This document shows, piece after piece, positions 9,401 through 14,450 of a stretch of DNA of 15,045 bases. Made by a program: the position numbers and the translations under genes. Every line of letters begins with the position of its first letter. Within the stretch, counting starts at the first letter, position 1. The notes under the pieces were generated by a model, which saw nothing but the letters and a program-made list of their open reading frames with translations, was not told where the DNA came from and ran no database searches. This DNA comes from an uncultured Peptococcaceae bacterium. Lineage in GTDB: Bacteria > Bacillota > Dehalobacteriia > UBA4068 > UBA4997. The stretch spans positions 1 to 15,045 of the forward strand of contig CANQSW010000017.1 in NCBI GenBank assembly GCA_947626615.1, given 5' to 3'.

Positions 9401-9581
9401 CGTTAGAGTCCAGCTCATTGGTGCGATTGCCGGAAGTCAGCCAATTCTCCGCCGGATCGTGGTAGTTATTCTCCTGTGCTGCTATTGCTATGCCGGGATA
9501 GCTAGGGAACATGGCCGTAAACAACAAGAGCAGCGCCAAAAGACCGCAACCTATTTTTTTCGCTTTGATATTCATTTGCAT
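6417..9581 (-). CDS. Large cysteine-rich cell-surface protein with three C-terminal SLH domains
   Basis: A 1054-residue secreted protein. The N-terminal signal peptide has basic NIKAKK, a hydrophobic CGLLALLLLFTAMF and a likely AIA-A cleavage. The next region holds four CxxC pairs (CYIC, CEKC, CCFC, CTLC). Then comes a very Cys-rich patch (about 335-365), then five or more tandem units up to about 615 with the pattern GH/HxW...ATC...G...CxxCG, which look like extracellular zinc-ribbon-type repeats. Two Ig/CarD-like beta repeats follow (about 630-830), with VNATVTLDK- and ENAAISITK-type cores. Three SLH domains end the protein (about 840-885, 887-935, 950-998), including GYPDGCFHPEQSMTRGEAA and GYSDGSFRADNNISRAE; these bind pyruvylated secondary wall polymers. 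GGAGG precedes ATG at 9581; ATG at 9575 is also possible. Expression must pass the terminator at 9607-9635. It is probably an adhesin or surface-layer-associated protein. Confidence 0.85.
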   Translation of the reverse strand: MQMNIKAKKIGCGLLALLLLFTAMFPSYPGIAIAAQENNYHDPAENWLTSGNRTNELDSNAVVTRETFTCYICGKQTEFTVWRTPEYTKDGRSALSRNVMFSDGTMIDGENTGTILDGTPGVNAYYTGYHWTKAVCEKCGSMNSHGEITNYEFGKNVYTLYDCESKFTEELPETVSYAYADKNYHTKTSSGGSYCCFCFGTNKTESSVMERHDLAETVIPQLGNQRFMEKTNCTLCDYTKTGYVAAKSVIADYYGVADGRPHTISVTDLADSGVKTRIRYGLSADSCTLFSAPNFTEAGQYTVYYEITYTYKNQDMTENGVAYVWLRDETSDEDGPCTCGCGEPNCGCQNKNCGGSCCANNTCGDAHHFVLLDSTKASCLTLGYDRYLCNKCGKIEKRDYVNALGHAWQGILIREATCEQDGKLLEICSRCGEVKETVTPPKEHEYAAYTVKATCTNPGYNVQECAVCGERQITDITNVLPHNYQDHILAATCETGGHTVHLCAGCGSSFVTDYTEALGHSWDDGTYLTNATCTGEGVMEYRCVRCGYHRLEGDAVAGHIPGAAATCTENQVCTVCGAILNTATGHKESDWIIDKQPTLYSSGSKHKECLNCGETMMTAKIEKLYNQATTDMRGEATVGDYLVIVSDTKTSRPVANATVTLDKDKGLAIRLPNSRLLDYDKQTTVTVRKTKDNSAVSDLLIEVSDKNDNYCAAKTNRVGKITVPDGDGSTNSDGRVTVGFKDEDGERLTWTVLVNKTETGRPIENAAISITKSGNITVKLPDGTDMDDKHRITVTVKDNQKEAVREADVTVKNDLGGKASGQTDKNGKVTVPVTSVTEYHAAYVVGYPDGCFHPEQSMTRGEAAAILARLLAERNGDNILTGSYSRFYDVKPAAWYAAYVRYLSDYGIALGRNSNKFAPNEPITRAEFTAMAVRFFAKYSDEAWESDRKYALFDDVQADFWGANYIAYAAKRGWVMGYSDGSFRADNNISRAEIVTLLNRLLERQADNEYIADNLRRLNSFGDVGKWYWAYADIMEAANSHKAEIDEEAEEWIK

Positions 9582-9606
9582 AGATACCTCCATTATTTTT
9601 AGACAT

Positions 9607-9635
9607 AAAAAATCCTCATAGCTGCTGCTATGAGG
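9607..9635 (-). terminator. Intrinsic terminator between parB and the SLH gene ribosome site
   Basis: Read on the minus strand this is a perfect 9-bp stem, CCTCATAGC with GCTATGAGG, and a 4-base loop, followed by ATTTTTT. The end of the T-run is only about 17 bases from the SLH gene GGAGG. It either ends the parAB transcript or works as an attenuator of the SLH gene. Confidence 0.75.
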
Positions 9636-9768
9636 TAAACTTCTTCTTTTCAGCCGGTACAGCCGGTATTCAGGGGGTGAGTGTGAGAGGGGGAAAGACG
9701 TGACAAGGCTGCCACAAATATCCTCCAAACAAGCCTACTACTCCCTTGGCGGCGCTTGATGTTTTTTG
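9636..9768 (-). promoter_or_regulatory. Untranslated stretch between parB and the terminator, possible regulatory leader
   Basis: About 130 bases on the minus strand between the parB stop and the terminator hairpin. It contains a GGGAGTAGTAGG stretch, an AGGCT/AGCCT pairing that could close a stem, a pyrimidine-rich run and a tandem ACCGGCTGT/ACCGGCTGA repeat near 9650-9666. One frame is open through it and into the SLH gene, but it has no ribosome site and non-protein-like composition. I could not match it to a riboswitch class I know. A promoter for the SLH gene, if separate from parAB, must lie here or upstream. Confidence 0.35.
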
Positions 9769-10704
9769 CTATCTTGCCTCCCTATCCCGCTGCCGCCTGC
9801 GGTATAACTCCAACGCCTTGATAATCGTTTCCTCTATTTTCTGCTGAGGCGTTCCCGGTGCGAAATATTTGTTAATGCGTTCTCTGGGAATTTTGAATTG
9901 CTCCTTTTGGTTAGGCTTTTCCTCCTGCATTATTGAGAGAACAACATCAGCGTTTAACCTGCCCTCGTCGGCAAATTTACGCAGTTTAATAGCCTGAACA
10001 TGAGATGGCGTACATTCCTCGCTCTGCATGGTTTCCCAAAGCGTTTGTTGCTCATCTGACGCCAGATACGACAATTCCACCGCTGGGCGCATCGCCATTC
10101 TGCCCTCGTCTACCATATCCAGCAATTCCGGGATAAGATTGGTTAGACGAATAAAACGCTGGATTTGAGAGTCGCTATCTGGTGATTTACTTGCTAAAAT
10201 CTCCCGCGAGGTAACACCTAAATTCTGCCCCACTGGGGCAGAATTATTTTTACTCGGTCTACCTGCCTGCCTTTTCATCGCGTCCAGCTTCATTTTATAG
10301 GCAAATGCTTTCTCGGAAGGCAGCACTTGTTCCCGCTGCAAGTTGGAGTCCACCATAATAATCGTGGCTTCATCATCGGTCAATTCGCGCACAAGACAGG
10401 CAAGCGTTTGTTTACCGGCCAATTCGCTGGCCATTTTCCGCCGGTGTCCGGCCACCATCTGATAACCGCCCTCCGGCATTGGCCTGACTAAAGCAGGCAC
10501 CAGCACGCCGTATTGCCTGACGCTCTCCGCCAAATCCGTCATACTTTCGTCCATACGCACCTTAAACGGCTGATTGGGAAAATCGGCAATCTCTGCCAGC
10601 GGCAATTCCTGCACCGCCTCGCGCTTGGCCTGTTCACGCTCCTGCTCGGTGGTAAACAGTTCATCTATCGAGGTCAGCAGGCTTGCGGCGTTGTTTTTCG
10701 TCAA
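9769..10704 (-). CDS. parB: ParB-family DNA partition protein
   Basis: A 311-residue ParB/Spo0J-type protein that would bind centromere-like sites and act with ParA to hold the element in the cell. Seen: an N-terminal tail (1-30), a ParB N-terminal CTPase domain with PNQPF at 43-47, ESMTDLAESVRQYGVLVP at 53-70 and the GHRRK nucleotide motif at 86-90, then a helix-turn-helix region (about 125-215), and a charged C-terminal part ending in a basic ELYRRRQRDREAR tail. The start is TTG at 10704 with AAGGAGGTG upstream. It overlaps the end of parA by 44 bases, so the two are translationally linked. It is of the shorter type found on plasmids and integrative elements rather than the chromosomal gene, judged by its neighbours and the linker region containing NNSAPVGQNLG. 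Confidence 0.9.
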   Translation of the reverse strand: MTKNNAASLLTSIDELFTTEQEREQAKREAVQELPLAEIADFPNQPFKVRMDESMTDLAESVRQYGVLVPALVRPMPEGGYQMVAGHRRKMASELAGKQTLACLVRELTDDEATIIMVDSNLQREQVLPSEKAFAYKMKLDAMKRQAGRPSKNNSAPVGQNLGVTSREILASKSPDSDSQIQRFIRLTNLIPELLDMVDEGRMAMRPAVELSYLASDEQQTLWETMQSEECTPSHVQAIKLRKFADEGRLNADVVLSIMQEEKPNQKEQFKIPRERINKYFAPGTPQQKIEETIIKALELYRRRQRDREAR

Positions 10705-11482
10705 TCTGCAACACCTCCTTCGTCAAGTTACGATAGGCGGCGGCTGCCCGTCCCTTTGGCTCATGCAAGAAAATGCTCTTATCTACGGTACTGATTTCCG
10801 CCAAGCGCACCGTGGCCGGGATAGCCGTATTCAGCACCGGCAAACGCTTGCCAAAGTTTTCTTTGACCCCGGCTGCAATATCCTTGCGAAAGCGTGTATC
10901 ATTAACCATTGTTAAAAACACACCGCCGATTTTCAAGCCGGGATTGATCTGGCGTTTAATGTTCTGTACCGTGCCAACCAATTCCGTCATATCCTCGGCG
11001 GCCAAATAATCCGCCTGCACGGGAATAAGCACATAGTCTGACGCCGAAAGCGCATTGATAACCAGCATACCAAGAGATGGTCGGCAATCCAAAAGAACAT
11101 AATCGTAATTGCCCTTTATGCCGTCCAAATAACGCTTCAAAACGGTTTCCCGGCTCATCACATTTACCAACCCTACTTCCACAGCAGAAAGCGTCCGATT
11201 AGCTGGAATAAAATCAAAGCCCTCATTATGGTGCATAATTTCAGCGTTACCGTCAATTTTTGCACCGGCAACAACATCATTAAGCGCATTAGTCAAAGTA
11301 ATCGGCAATTCATGCGGCTTTCTGCAACCCAGCATTTTGCTCAAATCGCCTTGCGGATCAACATCGACCAGCAGCACCTTTTTACCCTCCAAGATAAGAC
11401 CTGCACCAAGATTATATACCGTGGTACTTTTGCCCACACCTCCTTTTTGATTAGCTACGGCAATCACCTTGGTTTTGTTCAT
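10661..11482 (-). CDS. parA: ParA-family partition ATPase
   Basis: A 273-residue ParA/Soj/MinD-type ATPase. The deviant Walker A KGGVGKST is at residues 13-20, the Walker A' type DVDPQGD at 40-46, and the Walker B-type YVLLDCRPSLG near 125-135. There is no N-terminal DNA-binding extension, so this is the small (type Ib-like or Soj-like) form. It would form ATP-dependent gradients on the nucleoid and move ParB-bound DNA. The start ATG has GGGAGG nine bases upstream. A sigma-A-like promoter at 11543-11571 and a strong hairpin in the 5' leader (11509-11534) precede it. It is first in an operon with parB. Confidence 0.92.
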   Translation of the reverse strand: MNKTKVIAVANQKGGVGKSTTVYNLGAGLILEGKKVLLVDVDPQGDLSKMLGCRKPHELPITLTNALNDVVAGAKIDGNAEIMHHNEGFDFIPANRTLSAVEVGLVNVMSRETVLKRYLDGIKGNYDYVLLDCRPSLGMLVINALSASDYVLIPVQADYLAAEDMTELVGTVQNIKRQINPGLKIGGVFLTMVNDTRFRKDIAAGVKENFGKRLPVLNTAIPATVRLAEISTVDKSIFLHEPKGRAAAAYRNLTKEVLQIDEKQRRKPADLDR

Positions 11483-11500
11483 CTACATTCCTCCCTTCAA

Positions 11501-11541
11501 ATAAATTAAGCCGTCCATTATTAAATGGACGGCTATGTAGT
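11501..11541 (-). repeat. Direct repeat copy 1 with hairpin, in the parA 5' leader
   Basis: A 41-bp unit repeated at 13986-14026 with 39 of 41 bases the same. It contains a perfect 11-bp inverted repeat, AGCCGTCCATT (11509-11519) with AATGGACGGCT (11524-11534), and a 4-base loop. It lies between the parA -10 box and start codon, so it would form at the very 5' end of the parA mRNA. As DNA it could also be a ParB or ParA operator site. Confidence 0.8.
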
Positions 11542-11542
11542 A

Positions 11543-11571
11543 ATTATATTTCAATTAATTGCTGTTTCCAA
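11543..11571 (-). promoter_or_regulatory. Sigma-A-like promoter of parA-parB
   Basis: On the minus strand TTGGAA (11566-11571) and a perfect TATAAT (11543-11548) are separated by exactly 17 bases. Transcription should start near 11536, giving a leader of about 55 bases that begins with the hairpin. Confidence 0.7.
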
Positions 11572-11813
11572 CGAGCATTCCATAATCTTGTAAATTGAGC
11601 TTTATGTGTTCCCATAAGAATTCATTAATCCTATAATACAAATCGAAGAAAGTCATTAAAAAAACTCGTTATGTCTTTAAATTAGCAACACAAACAAATT
11701 ATAGACTAATGGGCTTACAGCTTAAAACAAATTTAAAACAGTAAGCCCTTTCGATTATTTTAATAGTCTTTTATATTGTTTTGTTCAACTTTTTTAACTT
11801 GGTTAAAAAGGCC
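11572..11813. other. AT-rich intergenic region between parA and the RCC1 gene
   Basis: No gene is seen. It contains an 8-bp inverted repeat, GGGCTTAC (11711-11718) with GTAAGCCC (11741-11748), around a 22-base loop, and a short TTTTTAAC/GTTAAAAA hairpin at 11791-11809 just after the RCC1 gene stop. Neither has a clear T-run on the minus strand, so a terminator of the upstream operon is possible but weak. Confidence 0.35.
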
Positions 11814-13235
11814 TTATTGCTTATTAAATATTAACGGGAATATTTCCGGATCAAATTTTAGTTCCCACTCTTTACATATAGATATATTTTCCCAATTACC
11901 AACATCTGCTTGACCATCTGCCGAAAAACCTGCAGATAAAACTGTGCCATCAGATTTTATAGCCAATGTAAAACCATAACCTGCCGAAACAGCAACAATA
12001 TCTGTCCAACTACTGATTTCTTGTTGTATCAAACTATCCTCTTGAGTTGTAACAACCGTGTGATCGCTTTTAAGTCCAACCGTATGAAAATCACCAGCTG
12101 ATATTGCTATTATATTATCCCAATCATCAACATTACATTGTCCTTCCTCATTGGCACCAACAGCAACAACAGTTCCATCTTTTTTTAATGCAACAGTATG
12201 CCCATTACCGCGAATTCCATTTTGTTCTCCTTTTCCTCCGCCGCCAGCAGATATGGCAACAATATTACTCCATTTATCCTTTTCTGAAGATATTTCTTCT
12301 AATTGACGTTTGCTACCATGTCCAGCAATATACACATTACCATCTATGTCTAAACCTACAGTATGTCGCCAACCTGTAGATATAGCTACAATATTTTTCC
12401 AATCATCTATATTTATTTGCCCATCACCATTATGTCCTTGTGCTGTTAATGTTCCATCCTCTTTTAAGCCAACAATATATCGTTCACCAGCAGAAACTGC
12501 AACAATATCATTCCAACCACTTACATCAACACGATAGCTTGGATGCAAACTTCGTTGTGCAATAACAACAGAACCATCTTTTTTTAATCCAATTATAATT
12601 TCTCCTTTTACTGAAATTGATACTATGTCTGTCCAAGATGATATTTTTTGTTTTTCATCAAAATTTCGTCCTGAAAACACTACACTACCATCTTCTTTTA
12701 TTCCAGCGGAAAAGCGTATTCCTGCAGAAATTGTATTAGCGTTAATCAATAATTGAAGCATTCTATTGCACTCTTGAAAATAGTCTTTGCTATCTTTATA
12801 ATTCAGTGACTTATTAAAATAAACTATCGCCTCTTGAAAATTATTATTATTATATTTTTCCAATGCTAAGTTATAGAATTCTTCTTGCTCTTGTTTTTGT
12901 TTTTGCATATCAATTGATTTCTCAGCCAAAGTTTTACTATCTAAAAAATTACCTAAAGATATAAAAACATCTGAAGCATCTTGATATGATTCTTCGTCAT
13001 ATAAATTTTTCGCTTTTGCATATTCACTATACTTAATACTTTCTTTATAATTACCCAATTCATCGAACAATTCAATTGCCTTTGAATAATTCTCTTGGTC
13101 AATTAAATTGATTGCTGCATTATATTGTTCTATAAGGATATGTCTTGTATTTATAATACTATGAATTAAAAGAAAACCGCACACTAATAAAACAATTGCG
13201 CTAAGTATAATAAATTTTTTTTGTTTTAACAACAA
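11814..13235 (-). CDS. Membrane-anchored TPR and RCC1-type beta-propeller protein
   Basis: A 473-residue protein. An N-terminal membrane anchor (residues about 8-28, ILSAIVLLVCGFLLIHSI) places the rest outside the membrane. Residues 33-165 are TPR-like helices (YNAAINLIDQENYSKAIELF, ALEKYNNNNFQEAIVYFNKS). Residues about 166-455 hold seven imperfect repeats of the RCC1 type, each with WxxIVAISAGxxHTVGLKxDGTV followed by a glycine-rich turn; seven fits a closed seven-bladed propeller. No enzyme motif is seen. Such proteins usually bind partner proteins. TTG at 13235 is the start, with AGGAGG eight bases before it; that ribosome site overlaps the stop of the upstream gene, so the two genes form one operon. 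Codon use is far more AT-rich than the flanking genes, which indicates separate acquisition. Confidence 0.8.
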   Translation of the reverse strand: MLLKQKKFIILSAIVLLVCGFLLIHSIINTRHILIEQYNAAINLIDQENYSKAIELFDELGNYKESIKYSEYAKAKNLYDEESYQDASDVFISLGNFLDSKTLAEKSIDMQKQKQEQEEFYNLALEKYNNNNFQEAIVYFNKSLNYKDSKDYFQECNRMLQLLINANTISAGIRFSAGIKEDGSVVFSGRNFDEKQKISSWTDIVSISVKGEIIIGLKKDGSVVIAQRSLHPSYRVDVSGWNDIVAVSAGERYIVGLKEDGTLTAQGHNGDGQINIDDWKNIVAISTGWRHTVGLDIDGNVYIAGHGSKRQLEEISSEKDKWSNIVAISAGGGGKGEQNGIRGNGHTVALKKDGTVVAVGANEEGQCNVDDWDNIIAISAGDFHTVGLKSDHTVVTTQEDSLIQQEISSWTDIVAVSAGYGFTLAIKSDGTVLSAGFSADGQADVGNWENISICKEWELKFDPEIFPLIFNKQ

Positions 13236-13247
13236 GTGCTATTCCTC

Positions 13248-13760
13248 CTATTCATAATCAGGATTGTTACTTTGTGCAACTTTTAAACCTATATTTATTT
13301 CCCAAATCAAAACTACCCAGTTGGCAAAATAAAGCGCCCAAGCAGCACTAGGTAAAATTGAACTTTTATTAGTATAACTAAAAATATATATACTCATTGC
13401 ACATAAAGCTGCTATTATAGCATGCCACGCATATTTTTCTTTATCTTTTTTGGTAAGTAATGTATATATACCTAATACTGCATTAATAACACTTATTGCG
13501 GTTGTAAACACTATTATATAAAAATCAGAAAAATGATTTGAAATTGATTGCGGAATAGAGTATCCTACCGATATGTCAAATATAGTTGTAAATATAATGG
13601 GGAAAAAAGGTAGAGCAACTATAAAAAATAAATAACGGTTTCTTATTTCTTTTTTGGAATACCTAACTTTTCGAGAATTGGCAATTTTGGTTGTACTTTG
13701 TTCACTATTGCAAGCTGAATTGTTAGAATTCCCGTCATTATTATATTGATCTATAATCAT
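13248..13760 (-). CDS. Four-helix integral membrane protein, unknown function
   Basis: A 170-residue protein that I do not recognise. A polar Asn/Ser-rich N-terminal tail (1-30) and a basic segment (31-43, SRKVRYSKKEIRNR) precede four predicted membrane helices near 43-62, 80-102, 111-129 and 136-158; the loop between the second and third is charged (TKKDKEKY). The start was placed at ATG 13760 because GGAGG lies six bases upstream; an open extension to 13811 has no such site and is Cys/Trp-rich. It is the first gene of an operon with the TPR/RCC1 protein (12-base gap) and has a promoter at 13865-13893. Both products are membrane-bound, so they may act together. Confidence 0.75.
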   Translation of the reverse strand: MIIDQYNNDGNSNNSACNSEQSTTKIANSRKVRYSKKEIRNRYLFFIVALPFFPIIFTTIFDISVGYSIPQSISNHFSDFYIIVFTTAISVINAVLGIYTLLTKKDKEKYAWHAIIAALCAMSIYIFSYTNKSSILPSAAWALYFANWVVLIWEINIGLKVAQSNNPDYE

Positions 13761-13864
13761 AATATTCCTCCATGGTATGCAGCACAAGTAGCTTTGAGCG
13801 TTAGAAATCATAAAAATTTTTTTATATTTTGACTAATAATATATTAATTCTGCAAATTAGTACA

Positions 13865-13893
13865 ATTATATACAATATAAACATTTAATTCAA
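13865..13893 (-). promoter_or_regulatory. Sigma-A-like promoter of the membrane protein / RCC1 operon
   Basis: TTGAAT (13888-13893) and a perfect TATAAT (13865-13870) on the minus strand are 17 bases apart. The predicted leader is about 100 bases to the ATG at 13760. The cassette therefore carries its own promoter. Confidence 0.65.
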
Positions 13894-13930
13894 GTCTTTG
13901 CTAAGAATTAGCTTATTATGTAAATTCTGA

Positions 13931-13942
13931 TATGATATCATA
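13931..13942. promoter_or_regulatory. 12-bp perfect palindrome upstream of the cassette promoter
   Basis: TATGATATCATA is its own reverse complement and lies about 40 bases upstream of the -35 box. It could be an operator, but such AT-rich palindromes can occur by chance here. Confidence 0.3.
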
Positions 13943-13985
13943 CCTTTTAATTTATAAACTAGAGTAATTCATTCTTCCATTCCAC

Positions 13986-14026
13986 ATAAATTAAGCCGCC
14001 CATAATTAAATGGACGGCTATGTAGT
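13986..14026 (-). repeat. Direct repeat copy 2 with hairpin
   Basis: The second copy of the 41-bp unit at 11501-11541. The stem AGCCGCCCAT / ATGGACGGCT has one C-A mismatch on the plus strand that becomes a G-U pair in minus-strand RNA. Weaker similarity continues for about 20 bases on the side that is the parA ribosome site in copy 1, but the GGGAGG there has decayed to GGAATGG. No parA-like promoter or gene follows. It looks like a duplicated and decaying parA leader. Confidence 0.75.
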
Positions 14027-14093
14027 CAACGGCAGATAACTGCAACATATGTAATTTTTCTAAGAAATAAGTTTTGGTGCTAAATCAGCGTTA

Positions 14094-14159
14094 ATGTCCC
14101 TCCAATTTACAGCCTAGCTACTCTCAATGCCTTATAAAATGTCCCTCCTATGTCCCTCC
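14094..14159 (+). repeat. Three ATGTCCCTCC direct repeats near the element end
   Basis: Identical 10-mers at 14094-14103, 14139-14148 and 14150-14159; the last two are spaced 11 bases apart, about one helical turn. The position, 150-220 bases inside the attachment site, fits arm-type binding sites of a tyrosine integrase. Confidence 0.6.
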
Positions 14160-14290
14160 AAATATCAAAAAACCGATATTTTTGGGAGTCAGCGCCACAC
14201 TTGGGTTTGCTGGTTTTAGACACTAAAATATAGCCTTTTAGCAGGAGTTTTGTTACTTTTGCTTACTCGTAAATTACCTTAGATGAATAA

Positions 14291-14313
14291 GCGGTTATAA
14301 CGCGGTTTATAAC
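14291..14313 (+). repeat. Tandem GCGGTTATAAC / GCGGTTTATAAC repeat touching the attachment site
   Basis: Two head-to-tail copies differing by one inserted T, ending at the first base of the tRNA fragment. It may be a further integrase or excisionase binding site. GTTATAAC in the first copy is itself palindromic. Confidence 0.45.
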
Positions 14314-14367
14314 TTAAAATCCGTCGAAGGAAACTTCGTACCGGTTCAAGTCCGGTCTTCGGCACCA
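14313..14367 (+). other. Attachment site: 3' fragment of tRNA-Leu(UAA)
   Basis: This is the 3' part of a leucine tRNA gene: anticodon loop CTTAAAA (anticodon TAA), 3' anticodon stem TCCGT, a long variable arm CGAAG-GAAA-CTTCG, a T arm ACCGG-TTCAAGT-CCGGT, the 3' acceptor strand CTTCGGC, discriminator A and encoded CCA. The 5' half is missing: bases before the loop do not pair with the stem, and no GCCGAAG occurs upstream. A tRNA broken exactly at the anticodon loop next to repeated 10-mers is the signature of integration by a tyrosine recombinase using the anticodon loop as crossover. It is not a working tRNA. Confidence 0.85.
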
Positions 14368-14370
14368 TTT

Positions 14371-14418
14371 CGAGTGTTCATAAGGTGTTTGACCTTGTGG
14401 ACACTCGATTTGTTTTTC
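14371..14418 (+). terminator. Terminator after the tRNA-Leu 3' end
   Basis: A 16-bp stem (14371-14386 with 14392-14407, outer CGAGTGT/ACACTCG, two G-U pairs) with a GTTTG loop, followed by ATTTGTTTTT. It starts four bases after CCA and is probably the native terminator of the chromosomal tRNA gene. Confidence 0.8.
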
Positions 14419-14425
14419 TATGTAT

Positions 14426-14450
14426 GAGCAGGCGGAGCCTGCTCGTTTTT
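14426..14450 (+). terminator. Second plus-strand terminator abutting the recombinase stop
   Basis: A perfect 8-bp stem, GAGCAGGC with GCCTGCTC, and a GGA loop, then GTTTTTTA; the T-run touches the minus-strand stop codon of the recombinase. It may block transcription from the tRNA side, or act in both directions. Confidence 0.65.

Larger units (their letters stand above)
1..14367. mobile_element. Right part of a tRNA-Leu-integrated mobile element (ICE/IME-like)
   Basis: I infer an integrated element that enters from the left edge and ends at the tRNA-Leu 3' fragment at 14313-14367. Seen in the sequence: ParA/ParB partition genes, an ArdC-like/methylase/helicase giant gene and a TnpV-like gene, all typical of Clostridial integrative elements; a gene-free end region with repeated 10-mers; and a truncated tRNA end. 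For a plus-strand tRNA whose 3' end is the target, the intact gene lies at the far end of the element, so the element should extend to the left. No integrase, relaxase or mating-pore gene is visible, so whether it is conjugative or only mobilizable cannot be decided here. Confidence 0.65.

Noticed and set aside
9582..9728. Open N-terminal extension of the SLH protein in the same frame
   Set aside because: It starts at TTG without a ribosome site, runs through the terminator hairpin and would put about 49 residues before a clear signal peptide.
9636..9768. Known manganese or cyclic-di-GMP riboswitch upstream of the SLH gene
   Set aside because: GGGAGTAG is reminiscent of one class, but the other conserved blocks are missing; kept only as an unassigned leader.
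13761..13811. Longer version of the four-helix membrane protein
   Set aside because: No ribosome site at 13811, while GGAGG stands six bases before ATG 13760.
11501..14026. Canonical parS site for ParB
   Set aside because: Nothing close to the chromosomal 16-bp parS consensus was seen; the hairpin repeats are only candidates for an element-specific site.
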